DNA from: a virus
DNA length: 64,000 nucleotides
Virus record (IMG/VR): IMGVR_UViG_3300027733_000056
Span: 1 to 64,000 of that record
Direction: 5' to 3' (one strand)
Below the pieces are notes generated by a model, which saw only the letters and a program-made list of their open reading frames with translations, did no database searches and had not been told where the DNA came from. Both the position numbers and the translations under genes were made by a program. Of the stretch, positions 18,274 through 26,544 are shown piece after piece (within the stretch, counting starts at the first letter, position 1; the number at the start of each line of letters is the position of its first letter).

Positions 18274-19170
18274 CTATCGAATTCGACCAGCCTTACGCGC
18301 CGCTTTCCACGCTTGGTAACTTCCGTGAAATTGACCGTCTGAGCCAATCTCTACGTTGTTTGCGCTTCCAGCATTCCGAATAGGGCTAATCGGTGGTGGT
18401 GCTTTACTTTTGCCAACAGGATTACTCGGCCTAGTCTCAGGTTGCTTCTCAAACTTGGCCTCCAGTTTCCCAATCTCGCGTAGCGCAGCGTTTGGCGACA
18501 TTGAAGCAATCTTTCTTGCAAGATCGTCTTCTTTGGCTAAGTGATAAAGGATTTGTGGGCCTACGTCACTTTCCAAAATGGCATCCCGAATAGGGTCGCT
18601 TACCGCAACACCACTTGAGGCCACCATGTCATCGAAATCGGGTATCTCTGCCTTCGCTGTTGCCACTTTCTGCGCCCAACTAGAAATTACTTTCTGTTGC
18701 GCTTCGTCTGCCCTGCGCTGCAAATCTTCCCTATCCCGCCTTACCAATGCTTGCTCAGCCGACCAATCTGCTAATGCCTCTGCGTATTCAAAAGCATCGA
18801 CAAATTGACTTGGCTGTGGCTTTTCGTCAGCAGATTTAACCTGTTGGGGTTGTTGCTGCTGCCTAATCGCCGCTATCTCGGTTTCCAGCTTTTGCCTTGC
18901 CTCACGTTCCTGCGCCGCTTCTTGGCGGGCCTGTTCGCGTTGCTTAGTTATCTCTGAAAACCGCTTTTCAAGTTTCGGATTCTGTTTCCGTTCCTCTGTC
19001 GGTTTAGCGTCCTTGTTTTCGCTTGGTTCACTCTGATCTGCTTCCTCAACCGGCTCTGATGTTTCAGCCTCGGGAGTCTGGCTATTGTCAGCTAATCCAA
19101 GTTTATTCGAATAAAATTCCGCTGCATTCTCGCTAGTCAGTACCTGACCGGCTTCTTTTTCACTTGACAT
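18274..19170 (-). CDS. capsid scaffolding protein
   Basis: 298 residues, highly charged and Glu/Gln/Lys-rich. It has a long coiled coil (about 70-190, e.g. ITKQREQARQEAAQEREARQ) and a basic C-terminus (SYQAWKAARKAGRIR) that in P22-type scaffolds binds coat. I use ATG 19170 with AGGA 7 nt upstream; an ATG 12 codons further out has no ribosome site. Lies between portal and coat, the standard scaffold position. Confidence 0.83.
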   Translation of the reverse strand: MSSEKEAGQVLTSENAAEFYSNKLGLADNSQTPEAETSEPVEEADQSEPSENKDAKPTEERKQNPKLEKRFSEITKQREQARQEAAQEREARQKLETEIAAIRQQQQPQQVKSADEKPQPSQFVDAFEYAEALADWSAEQALVRRDREDLQRRADEAQQKVISSWAQKVATAKAEIPDFDDMVASSGVAVSDPIRDAILESDVGPQILYHLAKEDDLARKIASMSPNAALREIGKLEAKFEKQPETRPSNPVGKSKAPPPISPIRNAGSANNVEIGSDGQFHGSYQAWKAARKAGRIR

Positions 19171-19237
19171 GAGTTTCCTCAAGATTTTTGCCCAGTTGAA
19201 ACCCAACTGGTAAGGTTGTGTGGTTTATACCACAAAT

Positions 19238-21322
19238 TTATATAGCGCGTTCCGTTGTTTCCAATGAAGCAGCGTGTGCCGATGCCTTGTCCAAACTTGC
19301 CAACATTAGGGCAACTTCGGCCTTCATGCGTTCAATTTCCTTTTGGGTTTCGGTCTTAATCACAACTTCATGGGCCGATGCTTCCATCTTCATTTCCATT
19401 TCTTTATGGCGCTCGGCGTTTGTCAATTCCATTTCGTGGGCGCGATTGGTTTCTTTAATTAGCACCCGCTTAGTTTCTGCGTCCTGCCTGACCTGTTCTA
19501 TGTCCTGACGCTGCTTAATCATCATTTGCATTTGCTGCATTTGTTGCTGCATTTGCTGCATTTGCGCTTGGTTTTGCTTCAATTGCATCTGAACTTGCGG
19601 CGGCACGGGTGATTTATCGTCAATCTGGGCAAGCGGGTTAGCCGCTGCCAGCCGGTCAGCAATGACCTCTGCGCCAGGAAAGTCCATGTTCCTAAACACA
19701 AGGTCGCCAGCAATTTTAAACAATTCGGCGTTGCCCGTTACCAATGGCATCATGCTATCTACCGCTGCTTGGCGCTTAGAGTTAAAGCCTGGGCCGGTAT
19801 CCATTACCACATCATATTGTCCGACGGTCATGTCGTGCATAACTTTAAACACGCCATTTTCGTCTTGCTTGCCTTGGTTAATTGTCACCAAATCGGGCTT
19901 GCCATCATCCCCAATAATCCGCATTACGCGCTCGGAATCGTAAATGTGCGGGATAAGGTCTAGGATAATCTTGCCGGTATGCGATATAGATTTTGTCAGA
20001 TTGTCATAGAAATCGAAGTTTGTTAGGTCAACTTGCTGCTGTTGTCCGTTTAACGCTTTACCCGATATATTGCCTGGCAACTGTTGCGAAGGGTCAAAAA
20101 TGCCCATCAATGTTGCAATGTCTTGGTTTATTCCTGCGGCTGCTGCCATCACTCCGGCAGGCGGTGGCTCGGGCTGTAAACGCTGCGGGGGTGGCGCTGT
20201 CTGCCCATCAATGTCCGTTTGCTTGTAACGCAGCAATGGGAAAGACTTAACGTTAGCCGCTGCCCATTCGCTTTCGTGGCCTTCGTCTTGGCCTTCAGCC
20301 ATTATCCATTTGGCTTTTGGAGCCAAGGCAACAGACTCGGTAATGGTTGTCTGCCAAAAGTTATACATCCGTTGCGCGTCTTTAGCGTGGCGCACCATGC
20401 CAAACTTGTGGCGTTTATCCCCAATCACAACGTGCCGCCCATAAACAGGCACAACAGGAATGTAAGTGCCAGGCCAATCGCGCTCCTCGATGACTTCCAT
20501 CGCGGTCAGCTTTTTCCACTTGATCGTGCGCTTGAACGACTTACGCTCGTCAAGGATTTGGATGCCTGCTGCCTCTAAACGGGCGCGGAAGTCTTTACCT
20601 TCTGCAAATGTGGACGTTCCGTTAGACAACTGGTAAAGGGTAGCCGATTCGCGGTGGACGTAGAAATATTCGGCAATCCGAATGTCTTCCTTGGTTATCC
20701 ATTCCGACTGTGTATCACCCGTTCCTCGCTGGGTAAACGATGTTCCGTCATCATTATCGGGATACAACTTACGGAATTTGGCTTTGCTCATCATGGTGGT
20801 GATAAGGCAGCGCTCTGCGTCTGACCCGTCTACGCGCTCGGAATTGGGGTCAAAGTAAACGGTAAATGGGTTAGGAATAGCGTCGATATAAACTTCCTGA
20901 TCGAACGAATCCTCTTTAACGTAATTTGTGGTTACGCGCCAATAGCCCCAACCCATCCTTACAGCGTGGTCAAACCCCGTGTCGTATGCGGTATCCGCAT
21001 TGGAATTGACCTCAATATGCCTGGTCATGCCCTCAATCACTTGGGCGGTCTTAACGTCCGCTTCGTTGTTTGTGGCGTGTACTTTGATGCGTGGGCGCTG
21101 CTGACGCTGCTGATTGGTAACCTGTCGGCAGTACCCATCTAGCTTGTTAATGGTCAGGACGGGCCGCGATTCTAGATTGCGGGAGTTTTGTAGTTCAACG
21201 GGCCATTGGTCGCCATTGACAAACTTTAAATCCTCCAACCCTTCTTGGCGGTTATTGGTGTCTGCATCGTTGCAGAGTTTGAGGAAGTCAATCGCTTCGT
21301 CAATGATTGGGTCAATATCCAT
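19238..21322 (-). CDS. portal protein, P22-like
   Basis: 694 residues. Sequence features of P22-type portals include LEDLKFVNGDQWP, RPVLTINKLDGYCRQVTNQQRQQRP, FDHAVRMGWGYWRV and IDAIPNPFTVYFDPNS. The C-terminal third is a Gln/Glu/Lys coiled coil (from about 560, QLKQNQAQMQQMQQQMQQMQ) corresponding to the barrel that extends into the capsid. It forms the dodecameric DNA channel. The start codon follows the terminase stop directly. Confidence 0.92.
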   Translation of the reverse strand: MDIDPIIDEAIDFLKLCNDADTNNRQEGLEDLKFVNGDQWPVELQNSRNLESRPVLTINKLDGYCRQVTNQQRQQRPRIKVHATNNEADVKTAQVIEGMTRHIEVNSNADTAYDTGFDHAVRMGWGYWRVTTNYVKEDSFDQEVYIDAIPNPFTVYFDPNSERVDGSDAERCLITTMMSKAKFRKLYPDNDDGTSFTQRGTGDTQSEWITKEDIRIAEYFYVHRESATLYQLSNGTSTFAEGKDFRARLEAAGIQILDERKSFKRTIKWKKLTAMEVIEERDWPGTYIPVVPVYGRHVVIGDKRHKFGMVRHAKDAQRMYNFWQTTITESVALAPKAKWIMAEGQDEGHESEWAAANVKSFPLLRYKQTDIDGQTAPPPQRLQPEPPPAGVMAAAAGINQDIATLMGIFDPSQQLPGNISGKALNGQQQQVDLTNFDFYDNLTKSISHTGKIILDLIPHIYDSERVMRIIGDDGKPDLVTINQGKQDENGVFKVMHDMTVGQYDVVMDTGPGFNSKRQAAVDSMMPLVTGNAELFKIAGDLVFRNMDFPGAEVIADRLAAANPLAQIDDKSPVPPQVQMQLKQNQAQMQQMQQQMQQMQMMIKQRQDIEQVRQDAETKRVLIKETNRAHEMELTNAERHKEMEMKMEASAHEVVIKTETQKEIERMKAEVALMLASLDKASAHAASLETTERAI

Positions 21323-22603
21323 TTAGGCCATCCATGACTGTGGTACTTGGTAAGTCTGCTTTGCTACCCGTTTCTTAGGCTCATTGACAACTAACCCTAG
21401 CATTCTGAACGCATCCGCGCCGTGGCTGTACTCATCATGCAACGGGTTTTTGCTGAACGCCTTTGTGTCGGGGTCAACGTCAAACCTGTAATGTCGCAAA
21501 CATTGTAGCCCATCGGCGCAGTTTTCCCTATCAAACCAGCAATTGCGAAAAAGCGTCCTTGCGGCGTTAATACTATCAGGAATTGGCGTTCTTGGGATAA
21601 TTTTGGTTTTGTACCCTGCTGCCCGCACAATTTGGTCGATAGAACGGCCTGCCGCTGCGAGGGTTTTGTTCTCGGCATCATGCGGTAGCCAGAGTGTATC
21701 GTAGACGTAACCATAGGTTTGCATCTTAGCTAGGTACTCGGAAATCGTCTTTTGACTGTCCTCATGGTAGCGAATTAGGCGGGTTTCCATGCCAATCCAT
21801 TGGACAAACCATATTGCTGTAGCATCCGACCAACCCAAGTCAAAGACCGCATGGACGGGTTTGGACGGGTCGTAAGGCACTTTAGTGATGCGTTCCTCAA
21901 GGTCTGCCATTTGCATTTCACGGGCAAACACCGCACCATCTACGGATTGGCGGCAGATTCCTTCCCAAACGGTGTTGTACGATTCAATGTCCCTGTCCCG
22001 CAAAGAATTCTTTTCCAATTCCAGCGTTTCGGGAAACCACGGGTTATCCGACCAGTTAATCTTTTGGACTACAGAGTTTGCCGGTGGGTAAATCACAAAC
22101 CGCTGATAGGTTTCGTCAGATTCCAACTCGGGGTTAAACGTTACCCATATCTCGCTTGCATCCTTACGAATGGTAGGAATCAAGACGTTCCACGACAACC
22201 GGCTGGTCGTTTGGGCTTCTTCTACCCAACAAATGTCCACGCCTTCGTAGGATTTTACGTTAGCCACGTTGTTTTTAAGGCCAACAAATGAAAATTCCGT
22301 CCCGTTTTTGCCCCGTAGACTGCTTTGCGTAATCTCGTAAAACCCGTCCAGGCGCAGTTCTATAATTTGGTCGCACAATAATTTGTGGACGGAATCCCGA
22401 ATAGATGTCTGAAACTCACGGGCGCAAAGGATACGCAACGGCCTTTGTGCGCCTTTTATCAGCAAAGCCCTAGCTACCCCCCAAGACTTAGCGCCGCCCC
22501 GTCCACCGTACAAGATTCGGTAGCGTTTTTTCTCAGGCTGGAACAAACATTGCAGCTTCTGCGGGAACTGCGCGTTGGCTATTGCGCCTTGTACGTCAGT
22601 CAT
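21323..22603 (-). CDS. terminase large subunit
   Basis: 426 residues. The Walker A motif GGRGGAKS is at 33-40 and the Walker B motif VDICWVEEA at 122-130. The C-terminal nuclease core begins near VFDLGWSDATAIWF, with later acidic residues in DEYSHGADAFR. This is a PBSX-type (Terminase_3) ATPase-nuclease that packages DNA through the portal. It overlaps the small-subunit gene by 8 nt and directly precedes the portal gene. Confidence 0.92.
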   Translation of the reverse strand: MTDVQGAIANAQFPQKLQCLFQPEKKRYRILYGGRGGAKSWGVARALLIKGAQRPLRILCAREFQTSIRDSVHKLLCDQIIELRLDGFYEITQSSLRGKNGTEFSFVGLKNNVANVKSYEGVDICWVEEAQTTSRLSWNVLIPTIRKDASEIWVTFNPELESDETYQRFVIYPPANSVVQKINWSDNPWFPETLELEKNSLRDRDIESYNTVWEGICRQSVDGAVFAREMQMADLEERITKVPYDPSKPVHAVFDLGWSDATAIWFVQWIGMETRLIRYHEDSQKTISEYLAKMQTYGYVYDTLWLPHDAENKTLAAAGRSIDQIVRAAGYKTKIIPRTPIPDSINAARTLFRNCWFDRENCADGLQCLRHYRFDVDPDTKAFSKNPLHDEYSHGADAFRMLGLVVNEPKKRVAKQTYQVPQSWMA

Positions 22604-22934
22604 TAGGCTTTACAAAGCTAACCTGGATGCCTTGTAGCGGCTCGCCATCAGCGCCGGTCAGTTCCTGCTTAACCGTTTCCGACCACCGCATTTGAGCTTT
22701 TGTCCACCATATCAGGCTGGTTGTATCGCCAGCCAGTGCCTTAGAAAACAGCGTTTTGGCTATTTGCCCGTTTGCTTTGGCTTTGCCGGTGTCTAGTTCG
22801 TGCCGGTAGTGCTTGCGTAACGTCTTATCGTCTATCCCCACCAATATGCCTATTTGCTCATGGGGCAAGCCTAACCCGCTAGTGCTTTCAACTAAGCGGC
22901 GTGATTCATCTGTAGGCAAATGTTCGTGATTCAT
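22596..22934 (-). CDS. putative terminase small subunit
   Basis: 112 residues with an N-terminal helix-turn-helix (GLPHEQIGILVGIDDKTLRKHY) and a helical segment ahead of an acidic/hydrophobic tail. It precedes and overlaps the large-subunit gene. It would recognise the packaging site. I use ATG 22934; a TTG at 22967 would add 11 residues, and neither has a strong ribosome site. No pac or cos site identified. Confidence 0.7.
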   Translation of the reverse strand: MNHEHLPTDESRRLVESTSGLGLPHEQIGILVGIDDKTLRKHYRHELDTGKAKANGQIAKTLFSKALAGDTTSLIWWTKAQMRWSETVKQELTGADGEPLQGIQVSFVKPND

Positions 22935-22980
22935 TTTATTGAGGGGAATTTGGTTAAATTTAAGCAATTTTAATCATATA

Positions 22981-23781
22981 TTACCAGTATGCATTAAAAG
23001 CCTTGAGTGGATAAAATATCAAGCTATTGCGATATCCACCTTCCATGGTTGGCAAGATAGGTGTTACGCCATGCACATTTCGCCAAGCTGGATACACCAG
23101 CATCGAATTATCGCAGGAGTCCATCGTCACTCCGTAATCCGGCACATTTAGATTGCCACCTTTAGCGTTGTTTCTTTTGGTAATGATGACATTGGCGCAA
23201 CCCTCCAAATTACCTGCGTCTCGGTGATAACTCGCTGCGATGTTAAAATTACTAATGCTACTTGTAAATAATCTACCGAATCTCCATTTAGGTGGAACTT
23301 TTTCGGTAATGATGCTAAGTTGTTTTTTATATAGTTCTGGGGCAATTTCTTTAATTACATTTTCTGCTTCTGTACATGCCATTAACATTGCTTTTACGAA
23401 TGTTCGAGCATTTTTATCTTGATGTACCATCGCCATTCGCGGGTAAGGCAGTCTCATATGAGGTTTGGGTGCGCAACTTCCAAGAATCGTACTGTATTGG
23501 CTTACCCTTTTAATTCCCTGTTCTTCCTGCTTTTTTTTGTAATAGTTGCTACCAACAGGCCCACGGTTCATTGTTTCTTTAGGCACTCTATCGGTAAGGA
23601 ACTCCGCATTAGCGACGTTAATGAGTTTTTCTAGTTTTTCAGGCACTTTCTTTAGAAAAAATCCAACTATTTCCCCATTTACAGTAAAAATAGTGCTTTC
23701 AGTGATGTTGGGAGGAATGTTTCCACATACATCACCGACTTTTACATCGTTAGGAATGTTAATTAGTTCTATTGTTTTCAT
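22981..23781 (-). CDS. TET/JBP-like 2-oxoglutarate/Fe(II) dioxygenase
   Basis: 266 residues. The C-terminal half has the iron-binding His-x-Asp (YHRDAGN, His186 and Asp188), then GGNLNVPDYG, a distal His in VHGV (His237), and an Arg in YRNSLIFY (Arg251) that would bind 2-oxoglutarate. The order HxD...H...R, with the N after HRDAG and the GG-L-x-P-x-Y segment, is that of TET/JBP enzymes, which oxidise the methyl group of 5-methylcytosine or thymine in DNA. It overlaps the glycosyltransferase gene by 4 nt. The region is much more AT-rich than the terminase genes. The exact base substrate cannot be read from the sequence. Confidence 0.8.
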   Translation of the reverse strand: MKTIELINIPNDVKVGDVCGNIPPNITESTIFTVNGEIVGFFLKKVPEKLEKLINVANAEFLTDRVPKETMNRGPVGSNYYKKKQEEQGIKRVSQYSTILGSCAPKPHMRLPYPRMAMVHQDKNARTFVKAMLMACTEAENVIKEIAPELYKKQLSIITEKVPPKWRFGRLFTSSISNFNIAASYHRDAGNLEGCANVIITKRNNAKGGNLNVPDYGVTMDSCDNSMLVYPAWRNVHGVTPILPTMEGGYRNSLIFYPLKAFNAYW

Positions 23782-24491
23782 TTTTTAACAACGCAATGAC
23801 TGCCTGCTGGCTGACCGCTTTTACTCCTAATTTCAATGTTGTTAGGGAACAACTGTTTTAAAAGCGCAACATCTTTAATTTTTTGGCTGGCTCTTTGCTC
23901 TATTGTACCTATGCCTTTTTCAGAATATCTGGCGTATTCCATAAAAAAATGATTGTTGACAAGGTTCCCACCATATTTATTTAAATGATATGCGGTAGCA
24001 TAATAATCTGTTGCTGTGCATATATCTGAGTGAAATTTAAAATTGGTTTTTTTTATAGCGTATGTTCTGCCATCTACCAATCCAAATTTGCCATACTTGC
24101 TTTTGGCATAAAGAGCATTGCCTGTAGAATTTAATCCTACCAACTTCACTCCTGCTTTGTCCGCTAGTTCTATGGTTTTCTTTAATTCATTTAAAACATA
24201 ATCTATGCTGGCTGAGACGAATTGCCCTTTTTCGTATTTTTTAGAACGAATATAGTCATCACTCATAAAAATAGCCCATTCGCCATCTTTTAAAGAATTA
24301 AGTGCATAATTAAAATTGTTTTGTATGCCTTTTGGCTCTTTAGTCTCTATGAGAATGCCGTATTTAGAAATACAACTAAACTTATCCGCATTGTTATGAC
24401 ATAACACAATATGTTTCTCTTGATGCTCACCAAGCTCTAAAGAAGTTGTTGCCTCTTTAAATCTGTCGTAATACATTAAAAAAATTTTCAC
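23778..24491 (-). CDS. putative TET-associated glycosyltransferase
   Basis: 237 residues with GT-A-fold features: MKIFLMYYDR at the start, GIQNNFNYALNSL (55-67) and an EWAIFMSDDY segment (71-80) that supplies the acidic metal-binding motif. Further on, KFGLVDGRTYAIKK and DYYATAYHLNKYGG resemble glycosyltransferases found beside phage TET enzymes, which attach sugars to oxidised bases. It is translationally coupled (ATGA) to both the ParB-like and dioxygenase genes. Assignment is by motif recall plus context; a different nucleotide-sugar transferase remains possible. Confidence 0.65.
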   Translation of the reverse strand: MKIFLMYYDRFKEATTSLELGEHQEKHIVLCHNNADKFSCISKYGILIETKEPKGIQNNFNYALNSLKDGEWAIFMSDDYIRSKKYEKGQFVSASIDYVLNELKKTIELADKAGVKLVGLNSTGNALYAKSKYGKFGLVDGRTYAIKKTNFKFHSDICTATDYYATAYHLNKYGGNLVNNHFFMEYARYSEKGIGTIEQRASQKIKDVALLKQLFPNNIEIRSKSGQPAGSHCVVKK

Positions 24492-25081
24492 AGCTTGTTT
24501 TTTTCATTACGCAAATAGTTCATCAGCATCATGCCAATATAGGCTTTTTGCTCACGCCAAAATTTAACCAGTTCTTGCGCTTCCTCAAAATGCTCTGGCT
24601 CGAACTCAATTTGAATTGCTTTCCGAACACCGTTTGCCATTTCATCAAGTTGTTCTTCAATATCCTCGCCATCTAACACAGAATAATCCACCGCAGTGAA
24701 ATTAAATTCTGACGGGTCAAAACCCATTAATTCTAAATTAAAACCGAGTTTTTCAATCTCGCCAAGCTCCAGCTTTAACATTTCATTGTCCCAACCAGAA
24801 TTTAAAGCCAGTTTATTGTCGGCAATAATATATGCCTTGCGTTGGGTGTCGGTCAGGTCTGCCAGTTCAATGGTTGGCACTTCCTTAAACCCTAGCTTAC
24901 GGGCGGCAAGCAAGCGCCCATGCCCTGCAATGATGCCGTTTGATCCATCTACCAGGATTGGGTTAGTCCAGCCAAATTCCTTAATGCTCGCCGCAATCTG
25001 TGCCACTTGTTCGTCAGAGTGGGTGCGGCTATTGTTTACATAGGGAATTAGTTCTGTAACTTTCTTTTGGGTAATTTTCAT
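24488..25081 (-). CDS. ParB/Srx-like domain protein
   Basis: 197 residues. The ParB box is clear: NSRTHSDEQVAQIAASIKEFGWTNPILVD, then GIIAGHGRLLAARKLG (49-64), then DLTDTQRKAYIIADNKLAL. In phages this domain is often fused to a DNA methyltransferase; here the protein stops after a helical tail and no methyltransferase motif (DPPY or PCQ) follows. It is coupled to the glycosyltransferase and dioxygenase genes. Possible roles are DNA-site recognition or a nucleotide-dependent (CTP or ATP) switch for the modification genes (inference). Confidence 0.82.
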   Translation of the reverse strand: MKITQKKVTELIPYVNNSRTHSDEQVAQIAASIKEFGWTNPILVDGSNGIIAGHGRLLAARKLGFKEVPTIELADLTDTQRKAYIIADNKLALNSGWDNEMLKLELGEIEKLGFNLELMGFDPSEFNFTAVDYSVLDGEDIEEQLDEMANGVRKAIQIEFEPEHFEEAQELVKFWREQKAYIGMMLMNYLRNEKNKL

Positions 25082-25242
25082 TTTTTGGCGGTCTTAGCCG
25101 ATTGCTTAAATGCTGCCGCTGTGGGTGCGCCTTTAGCGCCAGGGCTACGCATACGTTCTACGGGTTTACCCTCAGCCTTCTCTTTGGCTATCCGTTCTTG
25201 CTTTTTGTGGATATTGGCATACAAGCCAGGTTTAGAAGCCAT
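25078..25242 (-). CDS. 54-residue basic protein
   Basis: A short frame reading MASKPGLYANIHKKQERIAK, with later VERMRSPGAKGAPTAAAFKQS. It exactly bridges its neighbours, with TAATG upstream and ATGA downstream. Very rich in Lys and Ala, so probably nucleic-acid or phosphate binding. Short proteins with this MASKPGLYANIHKK start are familiar from phage structural regions, but I know no function. Confidence 0.7.
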   Translation of the reverse strand: MASKPGLYANIHKKQERIAKEKAEGKPVERMRSPGAKGAPTAAAFKQSAKTAKK

Positions 25243-25511
25243 TAACAGTTCCAATTCTTTAATGATGCCTTGGCCCGTTCTGCTGGCCCTTTGGCGTTTT
25301 TAACCACACCTTCCATTCGGGCGCAAAAACTAGCCTTTCGTCCCGCATCCGCTTTTGTCTTAGGGTTTGGTGCTGGCGGCTTTAAATTGCTGCCGTTCTT
25401 TGCGTTGTACTCTGCGCGGCCTTTAGCATTCATTCCCGCCCCCTTGTCTGTAGGGTTGTAGGTTTTACCCTTCCCCGTGGTTTTATGGGCTATTGGCTTA
25501 TCGTGCTTCAT
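25242..25511 (-). CDS. basic protein, DUF6321-like
   Basis: 89 residues from ATG 25511, which lies inside the end of the co-chaperonin gene. The motifs KGKTYNPTDKGAGMNAKGRAEYN, then SNLKPPAPNPKT, GRKASFCARMEGV and AERAKASLKNWNC are those of a small conserved family found in phages and some bacteria (DUF6321 as I recall). Function unknown; very basic. Confidence 0.7.
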   Translation of the reverse strand: MKHDKPIAHKTTGKGKTYNPTDKGAGMNAKGRAEYNAKNGSNLKPPAPNPKTKADAGRKASFCARMEGVVKNAKGPAERAKASLKNWNC

Positions 25512-25767
25512 CTTCCACCACCGCACAAATGTCGGCCTCTTGGATTACCTGGTAGTCCTGCCCGTCAATCTTGTGGGTAGGCCATTTCAGATAGTCCCCG
25601 TTGCCGTATTTAATAAAATCCCCAACTTTTACCTCGTAAACATCAGGGCCACAAGCAACAATTGTTCCCTCGTTGAAAGGCTCTTTGTTGTTCACGATTA
25701 TGATATCAGATAAATTTCTAACCTGGGGTTTGACCACAACCCTGTTTTGTAGGGGCGATAAGTTCAT
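25498..25767 (-). CDS. GroES-like co-chaperonin (Cpn10)
   Basis: 89 residues. It follows the Cpn10 pattern: LSPLQNRVVVKPQVRNLSDIII, then EPFNEGTIVACGPDVYEVKVGDFIKYGNGDY, then GQDYQVIQEADICAVVEDE. These are the beta-barrel, mobile loop and C-terminal strand of GroES. Bacterial GroES is about 95 residues, so the size is close. It would cap the host GroEL, as T4 gp31 does, to fold virion proteins such as the coat. It lies upstream of the terminase and coat genes in the same operon. Confidence 0.85.
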   Translation of the reverse strand: MNLSPLQNRVVVKPQVRNLSDIIIVNNKEPFNEGTIVACGPDVYEVKVGDFIKYGNGDYLKWPTHKIDGQDYQVIQEADICAVVEDEAR

Positions 25768-26003
25768 TCTACGTCCCCTTTCACGGTTAGCGGAACAAGC
25801 ACCCGTGGCGGCCTGCCGCGCTTTTTATGCTCTGTAACCGTAATTGTGTCGTTTGTAACTACGGTGGTCAAGATTACCGGCGACCTGTGTTCCCCGCACC
25901 ATTCCGTTTTATGCCGGTTTTGGTATAGAGGGAAACGCCTGCACTGGCCCATCATGTGATGGTCAATAAAGTACAGGCAATTGCTACAATGCGAATCAGC
26001 CAT
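25764..26003 (-). CDS. small four-Cys putative metal-binding protein
   Basis: 79 residues. The N-terminal half carries Cys at 6, 9, 21 and 36 (HCSNCLYF, GQCRRFP, EWCGEH), a spacing suited to a zinc knuckle or iron-sulfur site. The C-terminal half is a basic tail (EHKKRGRPPRVLVP) with an AT-hook-like GRPPR. AAGGAG precedes the ATG. It overlaps the co-chaperonin start by 4 nt. DNA binding is plausible, not shown. Confidence 0.65.
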   Translation of the reverse strand: MADSHCSNCLYFIDHHMMGQCRRFPLYQNRHKTEWCGEHRSPVILTTVVTNDTITVTEHKKRGRPPRVLVPLTVKGDVE

Positions 26004-26065
26004 GCCAAATTCTCCTTGGTTTGGTTAGGGAGGGTCAGGGCTGTTTCCCTGATTCCTCCCGCCTA

Positions 26066-26278
26066 TTATTGGTACGAACTACGGTTGTGAGTGTAGCAAA
26101 CGGCCTCTTTAGAGCCGCCTTTTAACTCTTTATTCATGTGGGCGTCTTGCTTGCCCATGCCTACGCCGCCTACGACTTTGCCACGGCGTTCGCCGGATTC
26201 GTCGCTTGCCAACACGCCTTTAGGCATTTTTTCTCCAGAAGCGCCAGACTTATAAACTTCTTTGTCCATTTTTCCCAT
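26066..26278 (-). CDS. small hypothetical protein
   Basis: 70 residues from ATG 26278 with AAGGAA about 5 nt upstream. Gly/Lys-rich, with KSGASGEKMPKGVLASDESGER and GGVGMGKQDAHMNKELKGG. I do not recognise the family. The 62-nt gap to the next gene shows no clear hairpin. Confidence 0.6.
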   Translation of the reverse strand: MGKMDKEVYKSGASGEKMPKGVLASDESGERRGKVVGGVGMGKQDAHMNKELKGGSKEAVCYTHNRSSYQ

Positions 26279-26343
26279 GATAGTTCCTTGCAAGGTTTAC
26301 GGGTGACATTACAATGTCCAAGTCATTATAGGAGATTTTTTCC

Positions 26344-26544
26344 ATGGCTACAAACTTTACCCTTAAACGTGAAAAAGCTGTTCACACAACCCCCGCTGTC
26401 TATGAAATGGAACGCGAACACAAGTCCGAACAACGCAAAATAATGGCTTTGGCAAAAGAATTGCACAAGCATGAGCAAACCGATATGGCCCATGCCCATC
26501 CTAAATCTCAAAAGACTGCTCCCCTTCCGTCAATGCGGAAATAG
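26344..26544 (+). CDS. small plus-strand protein inside the minus operon
   Basis: 66 residues, charged and His-rich (HTTPAVYEMEREHKSEQRKI, then HKHEQTDMAHAHPKSQK). AGGAG lies 9 nt before the ATG. It is the only likely plus-strand gene between 0.8 and 28.9 kb and overlaps the convergent HNH-like gene by 44 nt. It would need its own promoter, and none is obvious upstream. Not recognised. Confidence 0.5.
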   Translation: MATNFTLKREKAVHTTPAVYEMEREHKSEQRKIMALAKELHKHEQTDMAHAHPKSQKTAPLPSMRK

